In this document: positions 1 through 6,733 of the stretch, piece by piece | Layout: each line of letters begins with the position of its first letter | Position numbering within the stretch: position 1 is the stretch's first letter | Made by a program: the position numbers and the translations under genes | Assembly: GCA_002388905.1 (NCBI GenBank) | Contig: DGNJ01000023.1 | Coordinates: 1,688-20,476 of the forward strand | Direction of reading: 5' to 3' | Source: Cellvibrionales bacterium UBA4495 | GTDB lineage: Bacteria; Pseudomonadota; Gammaproteobacteria; Pseudomonadales; Porticoccaceae | Length of the DNA stretch: 18,789 nucleotides | Notes under the pieces: generated by a model | Database searches by the model: none | The model's input: the letters and a program-made list of their open reading frames with translations, nothing else | Told to the model about the DNA's origin: nothing

Positions 1-539
1 AACGACTTGAACGATTTGGTGGCGTTCATCAGGTGGGGCATGTCGTTGAGTCCGATCATAAAGCCACCGGGTGCGTTGAACTCGGAAAGCGGCGGGCGCA
101 ATTTGCCGAACCAGTCGCCCAGCGCTTTGCCGTCGTATTCGACGGGGCTCAGCAGGCGGCCGTCCTCCACGGCTCCATCGGCGTCCTCCCAGTCGGGAAA
201 GCCCGGTTGCAGCGTGAACGCCACCGCCGTGTTGGCTTCCAGGTAGTCCACCATGCGGGGTGCGTTGTCGAGAAAGGCCGCAAGCTGGTCTTTCTCCAGG
301 GTCGGGCCGACGATGTTTTCAACGTAGCGGGCGGCCTTTTCTTTGCTGTCGTCGAAACCGGCCTCCACCGCCGCGCGGCTTACGGGTACCCAGATACCGC
401 CTCCCGACAGGGCCGTGGTGCCCCCGAAGCAGTCCGCCTTTTCGGCCACCAGCACCCTCAGCCCCTTTTGGGCCGCCACCACCGCGGCGGTGAGGCCGGC
501 GCCGCCGGAGCCCATGACAATCACATCCGTGGTTTCCAT
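1..539 (-). CDS. FAD-dependent oxidoreductase (FAD_binding_2 / fumarate reductase-like), C-terminus outside window
   Basis: The ATG at 539-537 opens a frame that runs off the left edge, giving 179 residues. The N-terminus has the Rossmann dinucleotide motif G10-S-G-G-A-G15 followed by an acidic residue (E33) at the end of the second strand. A Gly-rich segment follows at about 39-52 (GGTTALSGGGIW), typical of the flavoprotein family that includes fumarate reductase and 3-ketosteroid 1-dehydrogenase. A GGGGGAAAG purine tract lies just upstream as ribosome binding site. Family members oxidise or reduce C-C bonds next to a carbonyl. The downstream SnoaL-like and SDR genes suggest a catabolic role on a steroid- or terpenoid-like substrate, but the substrate cannot be read from this fragment. 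The catalytic cap and C-terminal FAD segment are not in the window. Confidence 0.9.
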   Translation of the reverse strand, partial: METTDVIVMGSGGAGLTAAVVAAQKGLRVLVAEKADCFGGTTALSGGGIWVPVSRAAVEAGFDDSKEKAARYVENIVGPTLEKDQLAAFLDNAPRMVDYLEANTAVAFTLQPGFPDWEDADGAVEDGRLLSPVEYDGKALGDWFGKLRPPLSEFNAPGGFMIGLNDMPHLMNATKSFKS

Positions 540-601
540 AATCTTTCCCCCGACTATTTTTTGAAAACGATCAATACCGGTGCTTGTTGCGAGCCCGGTG
601 T

Positions 602-982
602 TTATTGGCTGCCGAAGGCCTGCTCGGCCGCCCGGGGATCCATGTATTCCCGACCCTCCACGATAAGACCGTCGCGGATCACCAGCAGGTTGTGATAGGA
701 GTTCCGGTAGACGATCCCGCCGGGGTAGGTCATTTCCCCCTCGGCCTGGACGGCGACCCGGTCCCCCTCGGCCGTGAGGCCGGTGATCTGGATATCGCGT
801 TTGTCGGCGGATAGCAGGCCCTCGGCCACCATCCCGGTAAAGGTGTCGCGATCCAGGGTACCGTTGCCGAGAATCCACCAGCTGATGTCCGGATGCTGAA
901 GGTTCCGGACGGTGTCGATATCGCCGTCTTCCACTGCCTGCATATAGCGGCGCGCTACCGCTTTGTTATCTTCGATGCCCAC
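602..982 (-). CDS. SnoaL/NTF2-like (ketosteroid isomerase-type fold) protein
   Basis: This is a 126-residue protein with the usual layout of the NTF2-like fold. An N-terminal helix (NKAVARRYMQAVEDGDIDTV) is followed by strands with the motif HPDISWWI at about 30-37, and by a C-terminal strand pair holding YHNLLVIRDGLIVEGREYMD. That ending is characteristic of SnoaL-like polyketide cyclase and limonene-1,2-epoxide hydrolase relatives. It starts at a GTG (982-980) with GGAGAG five bases upstream. It lies 62 bp upstream of the FAD oxidoreductase gene on the same strand, so the two are probably co-transcribed. Small proteins of this family act as isomerases, hydrolases or dehydratases on lipid-like substrates. 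The specific reaction is not evident. Confidence 0.85.
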   Translation of the reverse strand: MGIEDNKAVARRYMQAVEDGDIDTVRNLQHPDISWWILGNGTLDRDTFTGMVAEGLLSADKRDIQITGLTAEGDRVAVQAEGEMTYPGGIVYRNSYHNLLVIRDGLIVEGREYMDPRAAEQAFGSQ

Positions 983-1024
983 GTTCTCTCCAACTTATTT
1001 TACGATCCGGGCAGAATATACCCT

Positions 1025-1165
1025 GACGCCTGCCGGTACCAGTCAGGCGTCTTATTAACCTGGCATTTCAATAGGTGTTCCCTATCTATTGGCCTGCGGC
1101 CAATGGCGGCACATCCTTGTGCCGCCTATTAACTCAGCGATAACTCATGCCGGGTTAATCCGGCA
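1025..1165 (-). promoter_or_regulatory. Cluster of four inverted repeats between the SDR and SnoaL-like genes
   Basis: Four short perfect hairpins follow each other. TGCCGG/CCGGCA at 1148-1165 spans the SDR stop codon. GGCGGCACA/TGTGCCGCC at 1105-1126 has a 4-base loop, and ATTGGCC/GGCCAAT at 1088-1104 has a 3-base loop and touches the previous one. GACGCCTG/CAGGCGTC at 1025-1051 has an 11-base loop. None is followed by a convincing T-run on the minus strand, so they are not textbook intrinsic terminators. They may attenuate or process the message between the SDR gene and the downstream pair. Confidence 0.5.
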
Positions 1166-1943
1166 GCGCCACAGACCAGCCCCCGCCATTGATATGGGTG
1201 CCGCCGTCGACAAAAAGCGTGTTGCCGGTCAGGTAGCGGGCATCCTCGCCGGCCAGGAAGAGCGCCACCCCGGCAATATCGGAGTCGGGGTCGCCGATTC
1301 GCCCCATGGGCGGCATGGGTGCGGCCTTTGCCAGGTCGGGACTTTTCTCCAGCAGCCCGGCGAGCGAGTCGGTAATCGCGGACGGGCAGATCACATTCAC
1401 GCAGATCTGGTGGGCCGCCCACTCCCTGGCCAGGGACCGGGACAGGGCGCGCAGCGCCTCCTTGCTGACGTTGTATTCCAGGGTGCCGGTGTAGGCGTTG
1501 ACGCCGTTGATGGAGCACATATTGATGATCCGGCCCCACTGCCGGGCTTTCATATGGGGAAATGCGGCTTTCATGGACCAGAAACCCGGCCACAGGTTCA
1601 TGGCCAGGCCGTGCTCCATTTCACTGTCGCTCTTGTTTTCCCCCTTGCGAAAGGTGCCGCCGCCCCAGGCATTATTGACCAGTATGTCCAGGCGGCCAAA
1701 GCGATCGATGGTGTCGGCGACCATGGCTTCCACCTGGTCTTTTTCCCGCACATCGGTGGCGAGGAAGTGACATCCGACACCGAATTCCCGCTGTAGCGAC
1801 TGAACGACCTCCTCGCTCTTTTCCCGGTCCAGGTCGGCGATAACCACCTGGGCCCGCTCACTGGCATAACGGCGGGCTATGGCCCGGCCGATCCCGCTGC
1901 CGCCGCCGGTAATGACCGCGACGCGATTTTCGAGTGCAAACAT
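1155..1943 (-). CDS. SDR family NAD(P)-dependent oxidoreductase
   Basis: This is a 262-residue classical short-chain dehydrogenase/reductase, the usual family length. The cofactor motif is TGGGSGIG at 12-19, and D37 at the end of the second strand favours NAD over NADP. The structural NNAG motif appears as NNAW (90-93). The catalytic residues are S144 and Y157-x-x-x-K161. The C-terminal LTGNTLFVDGG motif is typical of FabG-like members. The enzyme interconverts an alcohol and a ketone. It lies upstream of the SnoaL-like and FAD-oxidoreductase genes in the same direction, so a shared catabolic pathway is likely. The substrate is unknown. The ATG at 1943 follows an ACGGACAAAAGG purine stretch. 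Confidence 0.92.
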   Translation of the reverse strand: MFALENRVAVITGGGSGIGRAIARRYASERAQVVIADLDREKSEEVVQSLQREFGVGCHFLATDVREKDQVEAMVADTIDRFGRLDILVNNAWGGGTFRKGENKSDSEMEHGLAMNLWPGFWSMKAAFPHMKARQWGRIINMCSINGVNAYTGTLEYNVSKEALRALSRSLAREWAAHQICVNVICPSAITDSLAGLLEKSPDLAKAAPMPPMGRIGDPDSDIAGVALFLAGEDARYLTGNTLFVDGGTHINGGGWSVALPD

Positions 1944-2035
1944 CCTTTTGTCCGTGAAGTTGACGAGGGCCCGATAGTATCAAAAGAAACCGTCGGAAAG
2001 ACAGGTGACTTATCCGGCGCGAAGGAACGACTGGG

Positions 2036-2055
2036 CCCGGCCTGGTGTTGCCGGG
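2036..2055 (-). terminator. Possible hairpin downstream of fetB
   Basis: CCCGGC (2036-2041) pairs with GCCGGG (2050-2055) around an 8-base loop, directly after the fetB stop. There is no T-run, so this is only a weak candidate for the end of the fetAB transcript. Confidence 0.25.
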
Positions 2056-2058
2056 GCG

Positions 2059-2853
2059 TCAGCGCAGCCGGTGGCGCAGGAACTGGTGCCGGTCATTAAA
2101 CAGGCGCCGGTAGGCAAGCAGGATGGCCCCCAGGGAACTCAGGGCGGCGGCGGAGGCGATCATAAAGACGATCACCATCTGGTAGCGAACCGCGTCCACC
2201 GGCGCGGCGCCGGCGAGGATCTGCCCGGTCATCATCCCGGGCAGGCTGACCACACCCATGACCAGCATGCTGTTGATGGTGGGGACCAGGGCGGTGCGGA
2301 TGGCCTCGCGGATTTCGCTGCGGGCCGCCTCCCAGCGGTTGGCGCCCAGGGCCAGGCGGCTGTTGATCAGTTCCCCCCGGTCATAGAGTGTGCTGGTAAA
2401 ACGATCCAGGCCCAGGGAAATACCGTTGAGGCTGTTGCCCAGCACCATGCCCAGCATGGGGATGATGTACTGGGGGTCGTGCCAGGGTTCGGCGCGGACC
2501 ACACCCGCCAGGGCGACACCGGTTACCACCATGGAGCCGGTGACCACCGACAACAGGCTGTCCCAGTAGATGCCGCGGAATCGGCGCCGGGTGCGATTGG
2601 CCGCCGTGACCGAGGCCAGGGTTGCCATAACCAGGGCGATGCCGAGCACCGGCAATGGCGACTCTAGGGCGAATACCCATTCCAGGATCAGTCCCACCAG
2701 CACAAGCTGGACAGTCATGCGGGCGCCGGCCACCAGCAGGGTTTTGGCCAGCCCCAGGCGCAGGGCCACGGACAATCCCACGTTTACCAGCAGCAGAAGG
2801 CCGGCGAGGGCCACCTGGGGCCAGCCAAGGGCCAGGTAAGCGGTATCGGTCAC
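2059..2853 (-). CDS. fetB: FetB/YbbM-family ABC transporter permease
   Basis: This 264-residue polytopic membrane protein belongs to the UPF0014 (YbbM/FetB) family. Hydrophobic segments lie at about 10-32, 40-62, 67-85, 100-121 and 205-250. The family hallmarks are visible: the RMTVQL segment near 45-51, LGMVLGNSLNGISLGLDRF in the middle, and LGANRWEAARSEIREAIRTALVPTINSMLVMGVVSLPGMMTGQILAG, shown here only as the positions around 165-215. In E. coli FetAB exports iron and helps resist oxidative stress. The start codon overlaps the stop of the ATPase gene by 4 bp (ATGA), so translation is coupled. Iron as substrate is inferred from the family. Confidence 0.9.
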   Translation of the reverse strand: MTDTAYLALGWPQVALAGLLLLVNVGLSVALRLGLAKTLLVAGARMTVQLVLVGLILEWVFALESPLPVLGIALVMATLASVTAANRTRRRFRGIYWDSLLSVVTGSMVVTGVALAGVVRAEPWHDPQYIIPMLGMVLGNSLNGISLGLDRFTSTLYDRGELINSRLALGANRWEAARSEIREAIRTALVPTINSMLVMGVVSLPGMMTGQILAGAAPVDAVRYQMVIVFMIASAAALSSLGAILLAYRRLFNDRHQFLRHRLR

Positions 2854-3530
2854 GGCAACTCCACGACCCGGTCGGCAACCGCGGAAACCTGGCCGGCACT
2901 GTGGCTTACCCAGAGCCAGCTCTTGTCACTATCCAATGCCTGCCACCGGGCGAGCAAATTCTGGACCGCGCCGGCAAGGTCGGCGTCCATGGCGGCAGTG
3001 GGCTCGTCAAGCAGAAGGACCCGGGGATTTGTCGCCAGCAGGCGCAGCAGGGCCGCCACCTGCTGTTCGCCGCCGGAGAGTGTTTCCGGGCGCCGCGCCA
3101 GGAAGCCGGGGTCCCGGCCGAGGACGTGCAGCCATGCCTCGACTTTCTCGCGGGGGTAGGCCTGGCGGCTGCGGACACGATAGAGGAACGGAGCGGACAC
3201 CAGGGCATCGACACTGTCGGTTTCGTCCAGTGCCGGCCGCTGGGCCAGGTAACCCACCCGGCTGCGGTAGTCCGGCATCCACCACTGCGCCATGGGGCGG
3301 CCGCCGAGCCGGACACTACCCTCGGTGGCGGGAATCAGTCCCGCCAGGGTCAACAGCAGGGCGGTCTTGCCGCTGCCCGAAGGCCCCCGCAGGGCAACCC
3401 GCTCGCCCGGGTCCACGGTCAGCGACAGGTGCCGCCACACCCAGCGGCCGCTGTCATGGAGTCCCAGATCCCGTGCCTGCAGGGATAGGGGCGATTCGGG
3501 CAATGGCTCGACTGTTGCCTGTTCCGTCAT
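2850..3530 (-). CDS. fetA: FetA/YbbL-like ABC transporter ATP-binding protein
   Basis: This is a 226-residue single nucleotide-binding domain. It has Walker A GPSGSGKT (49-56), a Q-loop glutamine near 98, signature LSGGEQQ (151-157), Walker B VLLLDEP (171-177) and the switch histidine at 210. It is translationally coupled to the fetB permease gene, so the two form one exporter at the inner membrane. The start chosen is the ATG at 3530, because the 13 extra residues from an in-frame ATG at 3569 look non-conserved. Neither start has a good Shine-Dalgarno site, so the start is uncertain. Confidence 0.88.
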   Translation of the reverse strand: MTEQATVEPLPESPLSLQARDLGLHDSGRWVWRHLSLTVDPGERVALRGPSGSGKTALLLTLAGLIPATEGSVRLGGRPMAQWWMPDYRSRVGYLAQRPALDETDSVDALVSAPFLYRVRSRQAYPREKVEAWLHVLGRDPGFLARRPETLSGGEQQVAALLRLLATNPRVLLLDEPTAAMDADLAGAVQNLLARWQALDSDKSWLWVSHSAGQVSAVADRVVELP

Positions 3531-3652
3531 GGTTGTTCGCGTCGGGGGTTGCGCAGCGCAGAGCGGCATATTCTAACCGACGGCCGCGATACCCTGTCGA
3601 CACCGGTAGTAGAATAGCGGCGATCACTGTCGAAACCACAAGAGGCGAGACC

Positions 3653-4051
3653 ATGACCCTGACCACCCCGGCCCTGCTTTTCCCGGCTATCTCGCTGTTG
3701 CTGCTGGCCTATACCAACCGCTTCCTGACCCTGGCGCAGCTTATCCGGCGCCTGGCGGAGGAGGAGCGGCACGAACACCACGAGGTCGCCGCCCGGCAGA
3801 TACTGCTGCTGCGCAAACGGATCACCCTGACCCAGCGCATGCAGGTAGCCGGGGTGCTCAGTTTTCTGCTGTGCACCCTGTCCATGTTCGCGCTGTTCCT
3901 GGCGTTGCAGGTGGCCGGGGTCGTCCTGTTCGGGGCCAGTTTGCTGACCCTGGCGGTGTCGCTGCTCTATTCACTGTGGGAAGTCACGATTTCCACCAAT
4001 GCCCTCAACGTCCAGCTCCAGGATATCGAGGCCCTGAGAGAGAGGGATTGA
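3653..4051 (+). CDS. DUF2721 family membrane protein
   Basis: This is a 132-residue protein with an N-terminal hydrophobic helix (about 4-22), a charged cytoplasmic stretch (RRLAEEERHEHHEVAARQI, about 35-53) and two further membrane helices (about 68-108). It ends in an acidic/basic tail. This is the architecture and length of DUF2721, a widespread family without an assigned function. The start is set by AGAGGCGAG eight bases upstream. It is transcribed divergently from fetA and converges on the TonB receptor gene with an 11-bp gap. Confidence 0.85.
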   Translation: MTLTTPALLFPAISLLLLAYTNRFLTLAQLIRRLAEEERHEHHEVAARQILLLRKRITLTQRMQVAGVLSFLLCTLSMFALFLALQVAGVVLFGASLLTLAVSLLYSLWEVTISTNALNVQLQDIEALRERD

Positions 4052-4062
4052 CCGTCGCGCCT

Positions 4063-6144
4063 TTACCACGCCCAGCGCAAGCCCACCTGGACATTGCGGC
4101 CACGGCCGTAAAGGCGCTCGCCCACGGCGATATCGGGATTGGCGCCATTGCGGTTGTAGCCTCCCAGGTGGTCCTGCCAGCCCTGGTCCAGAAGGTTGTC
4201 GATGGCGGCCACCAGGGTCAGATTGGCAGGCAGTTGATGGCGCACCCGGACGTTGATCAGGCCATAGCCCGGTGTGGGGTGCTCATCGTTGAAATCGGAG
4301 ACCCGGTCCTGCTCGGCGTAAAGCACGGACTCCAGTTGAATCCGGGTGTCGGCATTTTCCCAGACCAGGCTGATCCGGTTGTTGAGGGGGGCTATCCGGT
4401 AGAGGTTGTCGGAGCCGTCCCGGCGCCGGCCGCGCACGTAGGCGATGGCCCCTTCCAGTGACCACTGGTCGTCCAGGCGATAGCTCCACGGCATATCCAT
4501 ACCCGCCAGTTCCGCATCGATATTGTCGAACATCAGTGCCGGCAGGCCGCTCATCATGGTGCTGATCATGTTGACGGTCATGTCGGCGACGGGCACACCC
4601 TGGATATAGTCGTCGACGCGCCGGTAAAAGAGTTGAGGCGCGGCATGGAAGCGTCCGGTGCGCCATTCCAGGCCCAGGTTTATTTCCGTGGCGGTCTCGC
4701 TGTCGAGGTCGGGATTACTGACGTAATTACGCCCGTCCGCCAGGCCGCCGGTGGCCGCCATGGGCAGCCACAGGTAGCGTTCCTGGTAGGACGGCGCGCG
4801 GTTCTTCCGGGCAACGGCCAGTTGCAGGACCAGCTCCCGTGCCAGCGGATAATCGGCGCTGATCACCATGTCCAGGTGGTGGAAGGTTTCCTCCTTGTCC
4901 TGTCGGTTGAAGCGCTCCGCGAGGACGTTCGCCGCGGCCCCGGCCATCGCCGGCAGGCCCACCGCACTGACCGTGCCGCTGTCCATCGCCACCCGGTTGA
5001 AGCGCAGTCCGGCCTGCAAATACCAATCGTGGAAGGCCATTGCCCCCTTCAGGTAGGTGCCCAGAACGTCCCGCTTGGCATCGTTGAAATTCTCGATGGC
5101 AAAACCGGGGTTGGCGGGATTGAGCACGGTGGCGGTGTGGGTGGTGTTATTGCCGTCCAGACCCGCCTGCAGGTTTAACGCCCGCCATTGCCACTCGGCA
5201 GCGAGTTGCCAACTGGTGCCCCGGCCCCGGGCTTCCGTCAGCCGGTAGCCCATGACCGACCCTGGGGGCTGGCGCAGGCTGAAATTATCCATTTCGTGGT
5301 AGACGTCGTGGTGTGCCAGGTTCAGGGAGATTTCAACATCGGAAACAGACGTGGATAGATTGAAACCGGCCATATCGGTGTCAATGACGCGAATATCCAT
5401 GGGCAGCGCCGGCGTGCCGGTGTCGCGGGTATCCATATTGCCGGCAAAAAATCCGGTGGTGATGCCATCCTTTCGAAAACCGTAGCTCAGGTCGTAGCGG
5501 CTGCGCCAGTAGGACGTTCCGGTCAGGGCCCGGTTGTCGCCGCCCTCGGCATCGTTTCCGCTGTCGTGTGCGGCCAGGGCGGTCAATTTGTGGCTGGCAT
5601 TGGCCAGCGTCGTTCGCAAAGCGGCATGCTCGCCGTCGTCGACACCGCTGTAGCCGGTGGCGGCGTTGCCATCAAACTGCCACTCGCCGCCGGCGGCGAA
5701 TTCCCCGCGGTCCAGGGTTGCGGTCAGGCTGCCCCCCAGGCTTTCCTGGGCCTCCGATACCGGTGCAATGCCACGGGTGAGGTTAATTTCTTCCAGCAGT
5801 AGCGGTGACACGTAGCTGAGAGGCGCATCCATGGCATTGGGTCCGCCGCTCAACGCCGGTGCGCCATCGATGGCCACCGCCACCCGGTCCCCGTACAGGC
5901 CCCGGTACTGCACAAGGGCGGAGACCGGGCCGTTGCGGTTGATGCCGGCGCCGGGCAGGGCGTCCACCAGGTCGCCGGTGTCGGTGGCCGGGCCGCCGAG
6001 GCTCACCGCCATTTGGCGACGGTCGGCGAAATCGCTGCCGGTGACGAGAATTTCCTGAATATCCTCGCGGTGGCCCGCCTGGGACGAGGCTGCCAGGACC
6101 AGGGCCAGACTGGTGAAGCCTGCTCGGGGAAGAGCAATTGCCAT
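4063..6144 (-). CDS. TonB-dependent outer-membrane receptor, OprC/NosA-like
   Basis: This is a 693-residue receptor. A signal peptide spans roughly residues 1-24. A TonB-box-like DIQEILVTG follows at 28-36, then a plug domain, then a 22-strand barrel ending in an aromatic residue (GLRWAW). The plug contains MDAPLSYVSP (105-114) and RGIAPVSEAQESLGG (124-138). These resemble segments I recall from the copper receptors OprC and NosA, so a copper or other metal ligand is possible; other TonB subfamilies share this plug style. The ATG at 6144 is chosen because GGAGAG lies nine bases upstream and it yields a proper signal peptide. The open frame continues upstream into the MOSC gene but is not coding there. 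A palindromic operator candidate lies 64 bp upstream. Confidence 0.9.
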   Translation of the reverse strand: MAIALPRAGFTSLALVLAASSQAGHREDIQEILVTGSDFADRRQMAVSLGGPATDTGDLVDALPGAGINRNGPVSALVQYRGLYGDRVAVAIDGAPALSGGPNAMDAPLSYVSPLLLEEINLTRGIAPVSEAQESLGGSLTATLDRGEFAAGGEWQFDGNAATGYSGVDDGEHAALRTTLANASHKLTALAAHDSGNDAEGGDNRALTGTSYWRSRYDLSYGFRKDGITTGFFAGNMDTRDTGTPALPMDIRVIDTDMAGFNLSTSVSDVEISLNLAHHDVYHEMDNFSLRQPPGSVMGYRLTEARGRGTSWQLAAEWQWRALNLQAGLDGNNTTHTATVLNPANPGFAIENFNDAKRDVLGTYLKGAMAFHDWYLQAGLRFNRVAMDSGTVSAVGLPAMAGAAANVLAERFNRQDKEETFHHLDMVISADYPLARELVLQLAVARKNRAPSYQERYLWLPMAATGGLADGRNYVSNPDLDSETATEINLGLEWRTGRFHAAPQLFYRRVDDYIQGVPVADMTVNMISTMMSGLPALMFDNIDAELAGMDMPWSYRLDDQWSLEGAIAYVRGRRRDGSDNLYRIAPLNNRISLVWENADTRIQLESVLYAEQDRVSDFNDEHPTPGYGLINVRVRHQLPANLTLVAAIDNLLDQGWQDHLGGYNRNGANPDIAVGERLYGRGRNVQVGLRWAW

Positions 6145-6207
6145 GCCGTTTCTCTCCTGTCCGGATGGGTTCCGGGGAATGATAGAGAAAGCATCGCCGT
6201 GAAGGGA

Positions 6208-6224
6208 TGCGACAAATTGTCGCA
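6208..6224. promoter_or_regulatory. Perfect 17-bp palindrome upstream of the TonB receptor gene
   Basis: TGCGACAA, a single central A, then TTGTCGCA: 8-bp arms with a 1-bp centre, dyad-symmetric and AT-rich in the middle. It sits in the 103-bp gap between the MOSC stop and the receptor ATG, 64 bp from the start codon. The size and place fit a homodimeric repressor or activator site. It does not match the Fur, Zur or IscR consensus as I know them. No T-run follows, so it is unlikely to be a terminator. Confidence 0.55.
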
Positions 6225-6247
6225 GTGGTAACCGGGGCCGTAAGCCG

Positions 6248-6733
6248 TCAGTGCCCCGCCGGCTGGAAGCGGTCGCCCACAGACAGGCGTCCGGAGGACA
6301 GGACCGCCGCCCGCAGGCCGCCGCGGCCCACCAGGTGCGGCAACACCGGCGCGCCCAGCTTCCTGGCCAGGTAGGCGCAGGGTTCGCACAGCTCCATGCC
6401 GTGGAAGAGGATATCGCCCAGATAAAAATCCTCGCCCACCAGGGCATTGAGATCGACGCCGCGCGTGACGATATTGCGGCGCAAGTCGCCATAGTCCAGA
6501 TCGAGGCCGTGCCCGGCATTGAAACGTTCCACCTGTTCCGCCTCGATAAAGGTAACGGCCCGCTCGGCGTCGCGGCCGGAGGAATTGGAGTAGGTGCCTG
6601 TACCCAGGGAATACCGGTCGCCCGCGATACCCTTGCCGGCACGAACGGTCACCTGGGCTTGGGAAAGAGGTGTTTCGCCTGCCCGGGGGACGATAAAGAT
6701 ATTATCGATACGGCCGTTTTCCAGATTATTCAT
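6248..6733 (-). CDS. MOSC domain-containing protein
   Basis: This 161-residue protein is essentially one MOSC domain, the C-terminal domain of molybdenum cofactor sulfurase. It has GKGIAGDRY (33-41), the RRNIVTRG basic motif (85-92), the C116-E-P-C119 cysteine site and the GRGGLRAAVLSSG segment near 137-149. The family carries sulfur for metal-sulfur cluster formation or binds molybdopterin. The ATG at 6733 overlaps the end of the PQQ dehydrogenase gene by 8 bp (ATGAATAA), so the two are translationally coupled. A longer reading from 6823 would lie inside that gene and is rejected. Its link to a PQQ/haem enzyme is not explained by known biochemistry. Confidence 0.88.
   Translation of the reverse strand: MNNLENGRIDNIFIVPRAGETPLSQAQVTVRAGKGIAGDRYSLGTGTYSNSSGRDAERAVTFIEAEQVERFNAGHGLDLDYGDLRRNIVTRGVDLNALVGEDFYLGDILFHGMELCEPCAYLARKLGAPVLPHLVGRGGLRAAVLSSGRLSVGDRFQPAGH

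Noticed and set aside
6145..6642. Upstream extension of the TonB receptor to 859 residues
   Set aside because: The added part lies in another frame of the MOSC gene. The ATG at 6144 has GGAGAG upstream and gives a signal peptide.
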